From Dermacoccus abyssi (GTDB lineage Bacteria; Actinomycetota; Actinomycetes; Actinomycetales; Dermatophilaceae): a stretch of DNA of 64,000 nucleotides. Positions 1-8,737 of this stretch are shown here, one piece after another. The stretch spans positions 62,001-126,000 of the forward strand of contig NZ_QWLM01000002.1 in assembly GCF_003515945.1 (NCBI RefSeq), in the 5' to 3' direction. Below the pieces are notes generated by a model. It ran no database searches, was not told the origin of the DNA, and was given only the letters and a program-made list of their open reading frames with translations. The stretch's first letter is position 1. Each line of letters begins with the position of its first letter. The position numbers and the translations under genes are program-made.

Positions 1-166
1 GCGCGGCACGAGCCGCGGAGATATCCGACAGGCCCTCACCGACGAGGCGGAGTACGGGCACTGGGAACTCGCGCGCACGCGCCTCTACCTCGGCGGAATG
101 CGTCGGGTCTGGCTGCGCCGGCGCATCATTCGCATGCGCCGCGAGTCCCCCGGCGGCCTGCTCTGA
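1..166 (+). CDS. DUF5703 family protein, C-terminal part
   Basis: Only the last 54 codons are in the window; the frame is open from base 2 to a TGA at 164-166. The residues seen (RQALTDEAEYGHWELARTRL, then YLGGMRRVWLRRRIIRMRRE) match, from memory, the tail of the short actinobacterial DUF5703 family. Such genes often lie beside an M20 peptidase gene, as here, where the peptidase is convergent. Function is unknown. The arginine-rich end is typical of the family. The start lies outside the window. Confidence 0.75.
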   Translation, partial: RGTSRGDIRQALTDEAEYGHWELARTRLYLGGMRRVWLRRRIIRMRRESPGGLL

Positions 167-198
167 CTCCTGTCGTGTCGGGCGGAGCCGCGAGCCGC

Positions 199-1521
199 TC
201 AGCAGTCGGTGAGGAAGCGCGCCAGGACGCGCTGACCGAATTCCAGGCTCTCGACCGGCACGCGCTCGTCGATGCCGTGGAACATCGGGGCGAAGTCGAG
301 GTCGGCCGGCAGACGCAGGGGTGCGAACCCGTAGCCGGTGATGCCGAGTTCCTTGAGCGCCTTGTTGTCCGTGCCGCCCGAGAGGCAGTACGGCAGCACT
401 TCACAGCCCGGGTCCTCGGCGCGCAGAGCCGACTTCATCCGCTCGACGAGGTCCGTCTCGAACGGCGCGTCGAGCGCAATGTCCCGGTGCAACGTCTCGA
501 CCGTCACGTACTCACCGGCGAGTTCCTCGATGACCCCCATGAGCTCGTCCTCGTGGCCGGGCAGGAAGCGACAGTCGACGTTGACCGATGCCGTCTGAGG
601 AATGACGTTCTGCTTGTACCCCGCCGCAAGCATCGTCACGTTCGACGTGTTCGCCAGGGTGCCTTCGACGAAGCCGCGAGCCCCGCCGATCGTGGACAGC
701 AGGGCGGTGTTGTCGTCGTCGGCGTACGTGATGCCCGTGGTGGTCGACAGACCGTCGAGGAGGGCGCGCACACTCGCGATGTACTGGCGCGGCCACACGT
801 GGGCGTCGATGCGCGTGATGGCCTGCGCGAGTCGGACGATGGCGTTCTCGTCGTTCGGCACGCTGCCGTGTCCGGCGCGTCCGTGGGCGGTGAGGCGCAG
901 CCACCGGATGCCCTTTTCCGCGGTCTGGAGCAGGTAGGCCCGCTGGTCACCACCGGAGGCTGCCGGCACGGTGACGGAGTAGCCGCCCACCTCGCTGATG
1001 GCTTCGGTGGCGCCGTCGAAGAGTTCGGGGCGGTTGTCGACGGCCCAGTGTGAGCCGAGCACTCCCCCGGCTTCCTCGTCGGCGAAGAAGGCAACGACGA
1101 GGTCTCGAGACGGCTTGACGCTGCGGCGGGCGAAGTCACGCACCGTCGCGAGGATCATGGCGTCCATGTCCTTCATGTCGATGGCGCCGCGACCCCAGAC
1201 GCACCCGTCGGCCAGGTCTGCCGCGAAGGGGTCGTGGGTCCAGTCGGCCGCTTCCGCCGGAACGACGTCGAGGTGCCCGTGGACGACGAGAGCCCCGCGC
1301 TCGGAGTCCTCACCGGGGATGCGGACGACGACGTTAGCGCGGCCCTTCTCGCTCTCGAACAACTCGGGCTCGAGGCCGACCTCCTGCAGCTGACTGACGA
1401 CGTACTCGGCCGCCTCGCGCTCCCCCGGCCCCTCGACCCCGGGGCCGTAGTTGCTCGTGTCGATGCGAATGAGGTCACGGCAGATACGAAGGACGTCGCT
1501 TTCGGCGGCTGCAGAAGTCAT
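199..1521 (-). CDS. M20 family metallopeptidase (dipeptidase/acylase type)
   Basis: A 440-residue zinc-dependent amidohydrolase that should cleave a peptide or N-acyl amide bond in the cytoplasm; the substrate cannot be read from sequence. Metal and catalytic motifs are present: HGHLDVVP (H81, D85), GRGAIDMKD (D115) and the acidic pair in FFADEEAG (E149, E150). An insertion of the usual dimerisation domain follows near residues 200-320 (AHGRAGHGSVP). The longer frame starts ten codons earlier, but ATG at 1521 begins the conserved helix (SDVLRICRDLIRIDTSN) and has AGGAG just before it. Family assignment is firm; the exact start is less so. Confidence 0.9.
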   Translation of the reverse strand: MTSAAAESDVLRICRDLIRIDTSNYGPGVEGPGEREAAEYVVSQLQEVGLEPELFESEKGRANVVVRIPGEDSERGALVVHGHLDVVPAEAADWTHDPFAADLADGCVWGRGAIDMKDMDAMILATVRDFARRSVKPSRDLVVAFFADEEAGGVLGSHWAVDNRPELFDGATEAISEVGGYSVTVPAASGGDQRAYLLQTAEKGIRWLRLTAHGRAGHGSVPNDENAIVRLAQAITRIDAHVWPRQYIASVRALLDGLSTTTGITYADDDNTALLSTIGGARGFVEGTLANTSNVTMLAAGYKQNVIPQTASVNVDCRFLPGHEDELMGVIEELAGEYVTVETLHRDIALDAPFETDLVERMKSALRAEDPGCEVLPYCLSGGTDNKALKELGITGYGFAPLRLPADLDFAPMFHGIDERVPVESLEFGQRVLARFLTDC

Positions 1522-1552
1522 GCTCCTACTCTGCCACCCGTTTCCGGGCACG

Positions 1553-1587
1553 AAAAAGCGGCCCGATGATCTCTCATCGAGCCGCTT
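1553..1587 (-). terminator. Intrinsic terminator after tRNA-Leu
   Basis: On the minus strand AAGCGGC and GCCGCTT form the outer stem, with GATGA and TCATC inside, followed by a run of five T. It sits directly after the 3' end of the tRNA gene and is a classic Rho-independent terminator, one of the few here with a T tract. Confidence 0.85.
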
Positions 1588-1594
1588 CGCGGTG

Positions 1595-1679
1595 TGTCCG
1601 AGGGGGGACTTGAACCCCCACGTCCGATAAAGGACACTAGCACCTCAAGCTAGCGCGTCTGCCATTCCGCCACCCGGAC
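1595..1679 (-). tRNA. tRNA-Leu (anticodon GAG)
   Basis: An 85-nt class II tRNA. The acceptor stem GTCCGGG pairs with CTCGGAC (one G-T pair), the discriminator is A, and a long variable arm is present. The anticodon stem GCTAG/CTAGT-type helix carries loop TTGAGGT, giving anticodon GAG (complement of 1644-1646). The T arm reads GGGGGTTCAAGTCCCCC. CCA is not encoded. It stands alone between two minus-strand genes, with its own terminator. Confidence 0.95.
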
Positions 1680-1775
1680 AGGTGGTATTTTCCGGCCGCT
1701 TCCGCGTCCTTCCAACGAGGGAAAACATTACCAGGCGATTCCGGCGAATGCACATCGAGATCCTGGGGGTGCGCC

Positions 1776-1809
1776 ACGGCCCGCCGAGACGGTGATGTCG
1801 GCGGGCCGT
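1776..1809 (-). terminator. Hairpin terminator of the SPFH gene
   Basis: A perfect 12-bp stem (ACGGCCCGCCGA at 1776-1787, complement at 1798-1809) with a 10-nt loop lies just downstream of the SPFH stop codon. There is no T tract, as is common for actinobacterial terminators. Confidence 0.7.
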
Positions 1810-1840
1810 TCGCGGGCTGACGACGTCGAAACGTCATACG

Positions 1841-3094
1841 TCAGGCGTTGGGATTCCCCTGCTCGTCGCGGTTCACACCTGGCAGCGGCGCGCGCACGGG
1901 ACGCTCCTCGCGCACCTCCTGCGGTGCCGGCTCCGGCGAGCCTGCAGCCTCGTCGAACGTGGGAGCAGCCACGTGCGGCGAGGACGCGATCTGCTGGCGC
2001 TCGACTTCGCTCGGGGCATCTTCGGCGGCTGACGGAGCAGCAGCTCGCACGGGGCGAGCGGCCGTCTGCGTGTTGCGCTCCGCCTCGGTCGTGGCCTGGT
2101 TGGCCTCACCGCGGGCGTTCGCCAGAGCGACCTCCGGGTCCTCGAGGGTGGTGTCGGCGAACGCGTTGGTGTCGCTCGTGCCGGGGTCGACCCATTCCTC
2201 GTCGTCGTTGTCTCCCGGGCGACCGGCGTCGCCGCCGAGGGCGCTCGAGATGCCGCGCAGAGCGTCCGTGACCTCGGAAGGGATGACCCACATCTTGTTC
2301 GAGTCGCCCTGAGCGAGCTGCGGCAGTGTCTGCAGGTACTGGTAAGCGAGCAGACGCTGCGTCGGCTTGCCCCGGTGGATGGCGTCGAAGACCTGCTGGA
2401 TGGCGCGGGCCTCACCCTGTGCCTTGAGGATGGCTGCCTGGGCCTCACCCTCGGCCTTGAGGATCGAAGACTGCTTCTCACCCTCGGCCGTGAGGATCTG
2501 CGACTGCTTGAAACCCTCGGCGTTGAGGATGGCGGCGCGGCGGTCACGCTCGGCGCGCATCTGCTTCTCCATCGAGTCCTGCACCGAAGCCGGCGGGTCG
2601 ATGGCCTTGAGCTCCACGCGGTTGACGCGGATGCCCCAGCGCCCGGTCGCCTCGTCGAGCACGCCGCGCAGCTGGCCGTTGATCTGGTCGCGCGAGGTCA
2701 GGGTCTGCTCGAGGTCGAGCGAACCGATGACGTTACGCAGCGTCGTGACCGTGAGCTGCTCGATGCCCTGGATGAAGTTCTCGATCTCGTACACGGCCGA
2801 TTTCGGGTCGGTCACCGAGTAGTAGATGACGGTGTCGATGCTCACGACGAGGTTGTCGCTCGTGATGACCGGCTGCGGCGGGAAGGTGACGACCTGCTCG
2901 CGCAGGTCGATGTTCGCGCGGACGCGGTCGATGAACGGCACGAGGATGTGCAGACCGTCGGTCAGGGTGCGGTTGTACGAACCGAGGCGCTCGATGATCT
3001 GCGCCGTCTGCTGCGGCACGATGCGCACCGTCCGCATGAGGACGACGACGACGAACAGGACGAGCAGCAGGACGGCGATGAGTCCTGGTGACAT
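1841..3094 (-). CDS. SPFH/band 7 membrane protein (stomatin/QmcA-like)
   Basis: A 417-residue protein with one N-terminal membrane segment (residues 5-22, LIAVLLLVLFVVVVLM) followed by a band 7 domain (about 25-300). The run of AEGEKQSSILKAEGEAQAAI-type repeats is the coiled coil typical of stomatin/prohibitin proteins, which form large membrane rings and scaffold proteases or lipid domains. The last 110 residues are acidic, Pro/Ala-rich and probably disordered. ATG at 3094 is preceded by GGAGGG eight bases upstream; a longer open frame upstream has no family match. It lies downstream of an NfeD gene on the same strand, and NfeD proteins are standard partners of SPFH proteins, so the two are probably co-transcribed. 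Confidence 0.92.
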   Translation of the reverse strand: MSPGLIAVLLLVLFVVVVLMRTVRIVPQQTAQIIERLGSYNRTLTDGLHILVPFIDRVRANIDLREQVVTFPPQPVITSDNLVVSIDTVIYYSVTDPKSAVYEIENFIQGIEQLTVTTLRNVIGSLDLEQTLTSRDQINGQLRGVLDEATGRWGIRVNRVELKAIDPPASVQDSMEKQMRAERDRRAAILNAEGFKQSQILTAEGEKQSSILKAEGEAQAAILKAQGEARAIQQVFDAIHRGKPTQRLLAYQYLQTLPQLAQGDSNKMWVIPSEVTDALRGISSALGGDAGRPGDNDDEEWVDPGTSDTNAFADTTLEDPEVALANARGEANQATTEAERNTQTAARPVRAAAPSAAEDAPSEVERQQIASSPHVAAPTFDEAAGSPEPAPQEVREERPVRAPLPGVNRDEQGNPNA

Positions 3095-3161
3095 GGTGTT
3101 CCCTCCCCCGCCGGTTCGGGTGCCCGGCAGTGTGTGTGCTTCGGACTGTGGTGGCGCGCGA

Positions 3162-3614
3162 TCAGTAGTGGGCGCCGGGGCTGGCCGGGTCGACGAGCAG
3201 GGTGGCGCCCTGCAGTTCGACGACCTGAACGGACGAGCCGAGCGGCAGCGTCGTGCGAACGTCGGTACGCGCGGTCCACAGGTCACCGTGGACCTTGACC
3301 AGGCCGGCCGTGTCGGACACAGGCTCGACGACGTAGCCGGTGAGGCCGACGACGGACGTCGGGCCGATGTCCCTGTTGTCACGCTTGGGGCGCAGACGCT
3401 TGCGCAGGGCCGGGCGCAGCGTGAACAGGAGGCCCACTGCGACAGCGACCGCGACGACCGCGCTGAGGACGAACCCTGCGCCGAGGAAGGAGGCCAGGGC
3501 GCCGGCGAGAGCGCCGATCGCGAGCATGATGAACACGAAGTCCACCGTGACGGCCTCCACGGCCGCCATCGCGAGCGCGACGCCGAGCCACATCAGCCAT
3601 GCACTGCCGTTCAT
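3162..3614 (-). CDS. NfeD-like membrane protein
   Basis: A 150-residue protein with two or three membrane segments in the first 70 residues (for example FVFIMLAIGALAGALASF) and a small C-terminal OB-fold domain (GLTGYVVEPV, VKVHGDLW, GSSVQVVELQGATLLVDP), the standard short NfeD architecture. NfeD OB domains are thought to modulate SPFH oligomers; the SPFH gene follows 67 bp downstream on the same strand. ATG at 3614 is preceded by GGGAGCGGAA. The longer reading frame upstream of this ATG is not supported. Confidence 0.9.
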   Translation of the reverse strand: MNGSAWLMWLGVALAMAAVEAVTVDFVFIMLAIGALAGALASFLGAGFVLSAVVAVAVAVGLLFTLRPALRKRLRPKRDNRDIGPTSVVGLTGYVVEPVSDTAGLVKVHGDLWTARTDVRTTLPLGSSVQVVELQGATLLVDPASPGAHY

Positions 3615-3725
3615 CGTGTTCCGCTCCCAAGGGTTGGCCGTCAATGCGCTTGCGGCCCACCGTACGTGGTCCGACTGGGGTCGGGAATGCGAAACCCTAA
3701 CGATTGTCTTACATCTCAGAACATC

Positions 3726-3737
3726 GACCGATCGGTC
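3726..3737. promoter_or_regulatory. 12-bp perfect palindrome, possible operator
   Basis: GACCGATCGGTC is perfectly self-complementary and lies between the divergent NfeD and TPR genes, next to the ribosome binding site of the TPR gene. Position and symmetry fit an operator (for example of a TetR-type regulator), but no regulator gene is adjacent. Confidence 0.25.
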
Positions 3738-3749
3738 AGGAGGCCTTCG

Positions 3750-4118
3750 ATGACGAATTACCCGTGGAGCGACTTCACCCCCGTGCGCACCGACGCCCGC
3801 GTCGAGTACGAGGGTGCCCTGCGTGACTTCGAACGCCGCCGTTACGTCGATGCCGCCGAGCGGCTCGAATGGATCCTGGGCCAGCCGGTCGACCACCGCC
3901 ACGGTCTCGGCGACGTGCGTGAACTGCTCGCCCGCGCCTACTACCACTCGGCCCGGCTGGATCTCGCCGAGAGCACCGCTCGTGCCGTCATGAGCGATCA
4001 GCCGACGAACGGCTACGCCGCCATGCTTCTCGCGCGAACGCTGCAGCGGCAGGGGCGCGCGGAGGAGGCGAAGGCTCCGGCCGCTTTGGCGGCGGCCCTG
4101 GGCGTGACTGCCGACTGA
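3750..4118 (+). CDS. Tetratricopeptide-repeat protein
   Basis: A 122-residue soluble protein of helical pairs with TPR signatures: a repeat around residues 22-45 (ALRDFERRRYVDAAERLEWI), one at 58-85 (VRELLARAYYHSARLDLAES) and one at 92-115 (GYAAMLLARTLQRQGRAEEA). TPR proteins are protein-protein adaptors; the partner is unknown. AGGAGG lies seven bases before the ATG at 3750. It is a single gene, transcribed away from the NfeD gene and convergent with dinB. Confidence 0.8.
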   Translation: MTNYPWSDFTPVRTDARVEYEGALRDFERRRYVDAAERLEWILGQPVDHRHGLGDVRELLARAYYHSARLDLAESTARAVMSDQPTNGYAAMLLARTLQRQGRAEEAKAPAALAAALGVTAD

Positions 4119-4139
4119 CAGTCCGAAGAACAACCGGCG

Positions 4140-4181
4140 AAGCGCCCAGCTGAGACGTGATCTACGTCCAGCTCGGCGCTT
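4140..4181. terminator. Bidirectional terminator between TPR gene and dinB
   Basis: AAGCGCC at 4140 pairs with GGCGCTT at 4175-4181, with further pairing AGCT/AGCT and GACGT/ACGTC inside. It lies between two convergent genes. The dinB stop codon (4162-4164) lies within the loop side of this hairpin. Confidence 0.7.
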
Positions 4182-5538
4182 CTGCTGGTGAGAGGGCCTC
4201 GTCGTCCACGGCGAAGGTGTGCACCGGTCCCGGCGGGGTGGTCGGCCCCTCGAAGCGAACCGTGACGCGCGAGCGCCCGGAGCCCCAGACCCAGCCGTTG
4301 CCGTGATCGGGGTGGTGGACGTCCATTCCGGTACGCCAGCGGCGCTCTGGCGACGGGCTGAAGCGCGTCGAGAGATCGATGGCGTCACTGCCGTGGGCGG
4401 GTTCGTCCTGCGGTGACGGTGCGAAGACCTCCGGGTACTCGGTCTCGTCGTCGGCCGAGGTCTCGAGATCGAACAGTCCCGTCTGGGCGTGCGCTACGAA
4501 CCCGCTGAGACCGACGCCGAGCAGGCGCACACCCTGAGGCAGATCGAGCCCGTCGAGCAAGCGTGTGGCGGTTCGCGCGATGACGTCGGCGTCCCGTGTC
4601 GGTGAGGTGGTCGTGAAGCTGCGCGTCAGGGCCGTGAAGTCGGGAAGCCTCACCTTGAGGTGGACGGTTCGGCCGAAGACACCGGCCTTCTCGGCGCGCG
4701 CCCCGACCGATTCGGCGATGCGCTCGATCTCGCGGTGCAGGACGTGACGCTCGTGCACGTCACGTTCGAAGGTTTCCTCGTTCGAGATGCTCTTGGCCTC
4801 GCGCGAGAGCGTGAGCTCGCGGTCGTCACGGGCCCGCGCCAGCGCGAAGAGGGAGCGCCCGTGCCGTTCGCCGAACACGCTGACGAGGTCGGTGTCGGTC
4901 ATGCGCCGCAGGTCGCCGACCGTCTCGACCCCGAACGTCCGCAGCCGGGCCGCCGTGGCCGGCCCCACGCCGCTGATCGCCCGCACACTCATCGGTTCGA
5001 GGACGCTCTTCTCCTCCCCCGGCGCGACGATCGTGATGCCGTTCGGTTTGTCGAGGTCCGAGCCGATCTTCGCGAGCATCTTCGAGGTGGCCGCACCGGC
5101 ACTGGCCGTGAGGCCGCCGGTCGCCTCCCGGATGTCGGCGTCGAGGCGCTCGAGTCGCTTCCGGACGGTGTCGACCTCCAGATCCTCCAGGTCGGCGCCC
5201 CGTAGATCGACGTACGCCTCGTCGATGGAGACCTGCTCCACGAGCGGCGACAGCTCACGCAGCAGATCCATGACGACGAGGGACGACTTGCGGTACGCCT
5301 CGAAGCGCGGGGAGAGGAACGCCGTTCCGGCGGGGCAGATAGCACGCGCCTCCGCCGTGCTCATCGCGCTGCGGGCACCGTAGACCCTGGCCTCGTACGA
5401 CGCCGTCGAGACGACCCCACGCATCCCGGTGCCGCCGACGACGACTGGTCGCCCACGCAGACTGGGCTTGTCCCGCTGTTCGACCGACGCGAAGAAGGCG
5501 TCGAGGTCGACGTGCAGAATGCTGGGGTCGCTTCTCAC
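4162..5538 (-). CDS. dinB: DNA polymerase IV (Y family)
   Basis: A 458-residue translesion DNA polymerase. The palm carboxylates are present: D11 in HVDLDAFFASVE and D106-E107 in VSIDEAYVDL. Fingers, thumb and little-finger regions follow in normal order, with helix-hairpin-helix residues near 190-230 (ISGVGPATAARLRTFGV). The last 90 residues are the extra tail seen in actinobacterial DinB (DVHHPDHGNGWVWGSG, VTVRFEG). I start it at GTG 5538, which begins MRSDPSILHVDLDAFF and overlaps the stop of the upstream dehydrogenase by four bases (GTGA), implying translational coupling. A longer frame upstream overlaps that gene and is rejected. Confidence 0.95.
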   Translation of the reverse strand: MRSDPSILHVDLDAFFASVEQRDKPSLRGRPVVVGGTGMRGVVSTASYEARVYGARSAMSTAEARAICPAGTAFLSPRFEAYRKSSLVVMDLLRELSPLVEQVSIDEAYVDLRGADLEDLEVDTVRKRLERLDADIREATGGLTASAGAATSKMLAKIGSDLDKPNGITIVAPGEEKSVLEPMSVRAISGVGPATAARLRTFGVETVGDLRRMTDTDLVSVFGERHGRSLFALARARDDRELTLSREAKSISNEETFERDVHERHVLHREIERIAESVGARAEKAGVFGRTVHLKVRLPDFTALTRSFTTTSPTRDADVIARTATRLLDGLDLPQGVRLLGVGLSGFVAHAQTGLFDLETSADDETEYPEVFAPSPQDEPAHGSDAIDLSTRFSPSPERRWRTGMDVHHPDHGNGWVWGSGRSRVTVRFEGPTTPPGPVHTFAVDDEALSPAEAPSWT

Positions 5539-6581
5539 GTGAGGTCGAGAACCACCTTGACGTCGCCGTCCTGACGCTCGAAGGCCTGCGCGAAGTCCTC
5601 CAGCGGCACCCGGCGCGTGATGAGACGCTCGAGCCACGCGTTGTCCGCACGGTCGAGCACTGCGGCGGCCTCTTCGTAGTGGCGGCGGTTGGCGTTGACG
5701 GAGCCGACGACGACGCCGTTGTCGAGCACGAGGTCACGGTTGATGAACCCGAGGTCGACCTCGGACTCGTGCGGAGCCGAGATTCCGGTGAGGCAGACGA
5801 TGCCGTAGGGCACGTTGTTGGCCAGCACGGCCGAGATGACGGGCACGGCACCGGTGGCTTCGATGACGACGTCGGGGGCGATGGTCGTCATCTGCTCGAC
5901 GGCATCGCCCGTGACGTAGTGCGCGCCGAGCGCTTCGACGAGTTCGGGTTTGATGCCCTCGGTGGCACGGTCGAGGACGTAGACCTCGAGGCCCTTCTGA
6001 ACGCCGATGAGGGCGCCGAGGAGACCGATGGGGCCGGCGCCGGTGACGAGCACCTTCTTGGGGTCGAAGTAGGCGCGCGAGCCGATGCGCTCGACCTGCT
6101 CCCACGCCTTGGCGACCACGGTGGTCGGTTCGAGAAGGACACCGACCTTCTCGAGGTTGGGTGCGAGCTTCACGGCGTGTTCGGCGGGAATGTTCCAGCG
6201 CCTCGAACCGAAGCCGTGGATCTGCTTGATGCCGTGCTCGGTGTACTCGCCGTTGCGGCACATGTCCCACTCGTCGTGGGCGCACGCGACGCAGGGCTGG
6301 GGGTCGGGCATACGCACGATGCCGACGACGAGGTCACCCGGTGCGAACTCGCTGCCTTCGGGAGCTTCGAGGACGCGCCCGAGGGACTCGTGGCCGAGGA
6401 TGAGGCGCTCGGCACCGTCGGGGGCCCAGCCGTAGGCGCCTTCGGAGATTTCGTGATCGGTGCCGCATACGCCGAGCGCGAGGCCTTCGACGAGGAGCTC
6501 GTCGTCACCACGGTTCGGGTCGGGCATGTCGGTGACGGCGAGGGAGTCGGCCTTCAGGGGTACGACGGTGAGTGCACGCAT
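5535..6581 (-). CDS. Zinc-dependent glucose 1-dehydrogenase-like MDR oxidoreductase
   Basis: A 348-residue medium-chain dehydrogenase. The catalytic zinc ligands are C39 (GVCGTDHEI) and H64-E65 (GHES); structural-site cysteines sit at 97, 100 and 108 (PCVACAHDEWDMC). The nucleotide fold shows GAGPIGLLGALIG near residue 185. The CGTDHEI start and the 'WNIPAEHAVKLAPN' segment resemble archaeal/halophile-type glucose dehydrogenases, so an aldose substrate with NAD(P)+ is likely, but a general sugar or alcohol substrate is possible. It is the first gene of a coupled pair with dinB. The start at 6581 is supported by a TAAGGT box seven bases upstream. Confidence 0.85.
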   Translation of the reverse strand: MRALTVVPLKADSLAVTDMPDPNRGDDELLVEGLALGVCGTDHEISEGAYGWAPDGAERLILGHESLGRVLEAPEGSEFAPGDLVVGIVRMPDPQPCVACAHDEWDMCRNGEYTEHGIKQIHGFGSRRWNIPAEHAVKLAPNLEKVGVLLEPTTVVAKAWEQVERIGSRAYFDPKKVLVTGAGPIGLLGALIGVQKGLEVYVLDRATEGIKPELVEALGAHYVTGDAVEQMTTIAPDVVIEATGAVPVISAVLANNVPYGIVCLTGISAPHESEVDLGFINRDLVLDNGVVVGSVNANRRHYEEAAAVLDRADNAWLERLITRRVPLEDFAQAFERQDGDVKVVLDLT

Positions 6582-6588
6582 GAACGTC

Positions 6589-6594
6589 ACCTTA
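6589..6594 (-). promoter_or_regulatory. -10 box TAAGGT, leaderless start of dehydrogenase-dinB
   Basis: TAAGGT ends seven bases before the ATG at 6581, leaving room for transcription to begin at or beside the start codon. No separate Shine-Dalgarno site is needed. Confidence 0.5.
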
Positions 6595-6634
6595 GAACCG
6601 AGGCCGGGCGACCGGCGATTCGACGCACGCCACG

Positions 6635-8731
6635 TCAGCCGACCGCGCGGTGGATGACGAGCGGAAGGACGACATCGGCACCGGCTTCGCGCAGGCTCGC
6701 CGCGGCGACGGTGGGCTCCCACGTCGTGTTTGTCGTGTCGACGACGAGGAGAACGCTCGCGCCGGCCACGTCGGGGAAACCCGTCGTGGCCAAGGCGTCA
6801 CGCCACGCCGCAGCAACCTGTGCTCCGGAGAGCCCCTGGGTGTCCGGCGGGACGCCGTTCCACGTCGCCACGGGCAGATTGCCTACCTCGCCCAGGTGCT
6901 CGGCGAGGCCCTCGACGCGCGCCGTGGCGACGGCGGCCGATGCGGTGCGTGTGGGAAGCGCGATGACGCAGCTCGGGCGGCGGCGCCAGGTGGACGCCCA
7001 GGCCGCGAGGACACGCACCGTCGAGTCCCGGAGCGCCTGCGAGGGTGGCTCGCTTCCACCGGCGCGGGCATCCTCGCGGCGTTCGTCCTCCCACTCGGCA
7101 GCGTCGGCGTGAATGATGACCCGCCCCGGATCTGCTCCCAGTTCCGCCGGAATGCGCCCACGGGCCCCGAAGGGGCCACCTGGCCACATCTTGCGGGGTT
7201 CGAGCGTGATGGTCTCCGCGCGCAACACGGCGGCGATGCGCTCGACCGTGGCGGCGTCGACGTCGGCGCTCAGCGGTTCGGGCAGACGCCCGAGGCAGAC
7301 GGAGCATCGGCCGCAGTTCTCGGCCTCCGGGTCGTCGAGGGCCGTACGCAGCAGCTTCATGAGGCATTCGCGGCCTGCGATGTAGCTGCGCATGATGTCG
7401 GCCTCACGCTCACGCGTGGCGATGACGCCCTTGTAGTGCTCCTCGTCGAACGTCCACTGGACGCCGGTGGCGCTCCAGCCGTCCGCGCTGCGCTCGACCA
7501 CACCGTCGACCGCGAGTTGTTTGAGCAGCAGTTCGACGCGGGTACGGCGGATGCCTGTTTCGGCGTCGAGGGCCGGAACGCTCATCGGCCCGTCGGAGGC
7601 ACGCATTGCGGTGAGGAGGGACTCGACCTGGTCCTTGCGCGGGATGGTGGCCGTGGCGAAGTAGTCCCAGATGTGTTCGTCACCGGCCGCTGGCAACAGC
7701 GCGACGACGGCGTGCTCGATGGCTCGCCCGGCTCGCCCGATGTGCTGGTAGTAGGAGACCGGCGACGCCGGGGCGCCGAGGTGGACGACGAAGCCGAGGT
7801 CGGGCTTGTCATAGCCCATCCCGAGGGCCGACGTGGCCACGAGGGCCTTGACCTCGTTGCGCCGTAGCGCGTCCTCGAGGTGCTCGCGTTGACCGGCTTC
7901 CAGCTGACCTGTGTAGGCCTCGACGGGAAGGGAATCGCCGTGGGCCGCCTTGATGGCGGCCGTCAGGCGCTCGGCGTCCGCGACGGTGAGGGTGTAGACG
8001 ATGCCGCTGCCCGGCAGTGACGCGAGGTGATCGACGACCCACGCGTAGCGCTGGAGCGCCGTCATCTCCGGGAGCACCGCGAGGTGGAGGGACGATCGGG
8101 CCAGCGGACCGCGTAGCACGAGGGCCGACTCCCCCAGCTGGGCCGCCAGGTCCTCGGTGACACGCTCGTTTGCGGTAGCCGTGGTGGCGAGCACGGGCGT
8201 GCGGGGGTTCAGTTCGCGCAGGACGTCGGCGACGCGGCGGTAGTCGGGCCGGAAGTCGTGGCCCCAGTCGGAGACTGCGTGGGCTTCGTCGATGACGAGG
8301 AGACCGAGGCGCCCAGCGAGGCCGCTCATGACGCGCTTGCCGAAGGTCGGGTTCGCGAGGCGTTCGGGTGAGACGAGGAGAACGTCGAGCTCGTCGGCGG
8401 CCACGGCTGCCTCGATCTCGCTCCACGAGTCGAGGTTGCCCGAGTGGATGGCCGCGGCGCGCAGGCCGGCACGGGAGGCGGCGGCGACCTGGTCGCGCAT
8501 GAGGCTGAGCAGTGGCGAGACGACGAGGGTGGGACCGTCACCTCGTTCGCGGGAGGCTGCCGTGGCGACCCAGTAGACGGCGGACTTGCCCCAGCCTGTG
8601 GCCTGCACGACGACGACGCGGGCACCCGGACGGGACAGCGCTTCGACCGCGGTGCGCTGATCGTCGCGGAGGGCGGCTCCGGGGCCGGCGAGCGCTTCGA
8701 GGACGCGAGTGGCGACGTGGTCGATCGACAT
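6635..8731 (-). CDS. recQ: RecQ-family DNA helicase with C-terminal phosphoribosyltransferase-like region
   Basis: A 698-residue superfamily 2 helicase. The RecQ motif 0 (LRDDQRTAVEAL, 21-32), Walker A (ATGWGKS, 44-50), DEAH box (148-151), motif III (ATTATAN) and motif VI (YYQHIGRAGRA) are all present. A zinc-binding region with four cysteines follows (ECLMKLL...ENCGRCSVCLG). In place of an HRDC domain the last 160 residues look like a ComF-type phosphoribosyltransferase fold (GASVLLVVDTTNTTWEPTVA), an arrangement I recall from other actinobacterial RecQ homologues. It should unwind DNA in recombination or fork repair. ATG 8731 has a TAGGGT box six bases upstream. Confidence 0.9.
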   Translation of the reverse strand: MSIDHVATRVLEALAGPGAALRDDQRTAVEALSRPGARVVVVQATGWGKSAVYWVATAASRERGDGPTLVVSPLLSLMRDQVAAASRAGLRAAAIHSGNLDSWSEIEAAVAADELDVLLVSPERLANPTFGKRVMSGLAGRLGLLVIDEAHAVSDWGHDFRPDYRRVADVLRELNPRTPVLATTATANERVTEDLAAQLGESALVLRGPLARSSLHLAVLPEMTALQRYAWVVDHLASLPGSGIVYTLTVADAERLTAAIKAAHGDSLPVEAYTGQLEAGQREHLEDALRRNEVKALVATSALGMGYDKPDLGFVVHLGAPASPVSYYQHIGRAGRAIEHAVVALLPAAGDEHIWDYFATATIPRKDQVESLLTAMRASDGPMSVPALDAETGIRRTRVELLLKQLAVDGVVERSADGWSATGVQWTFDEEHYKGVIATREREADIMRSYIAGRECLMKLLRTALDDPEAENCGRCSVCLGRLPEPLSADVDAATVERIAAVLRAETITLEPRKMWPGGPFGARGRIPAELGADPGRVIIHADAAEWEDERREDARAGGSEPPSQALRDSTVRVLAAWASTWRRRPSCVIALPTRTASAAVATARVEGLAEHLGEVGNLPVATWNGVPPDTQGLSGAQVAAAWRDALATTGFPDVAGASVLLVVDTTNTTWEPTVAAASLREAGADVVLPLVIHRAVG

Positions 8732-8737
8732 GTCCTC

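Noticed and set aside
1595-1679. tRNA-Leu as an attachment site of an integrated element
   Set aside because: No duplicate of the tRNA 3' end and no integrase lie nearby; the flanking genes are ordinary.
2375-3091. Long plus-strand open frame opposite the SPFH gene
   Set aside because: It is antisense to a clear SPFH gene, rich in Asp/Val/Arg as expected from the reverse of high-GC codons, and has no ribosome binding site or homology I recognise.
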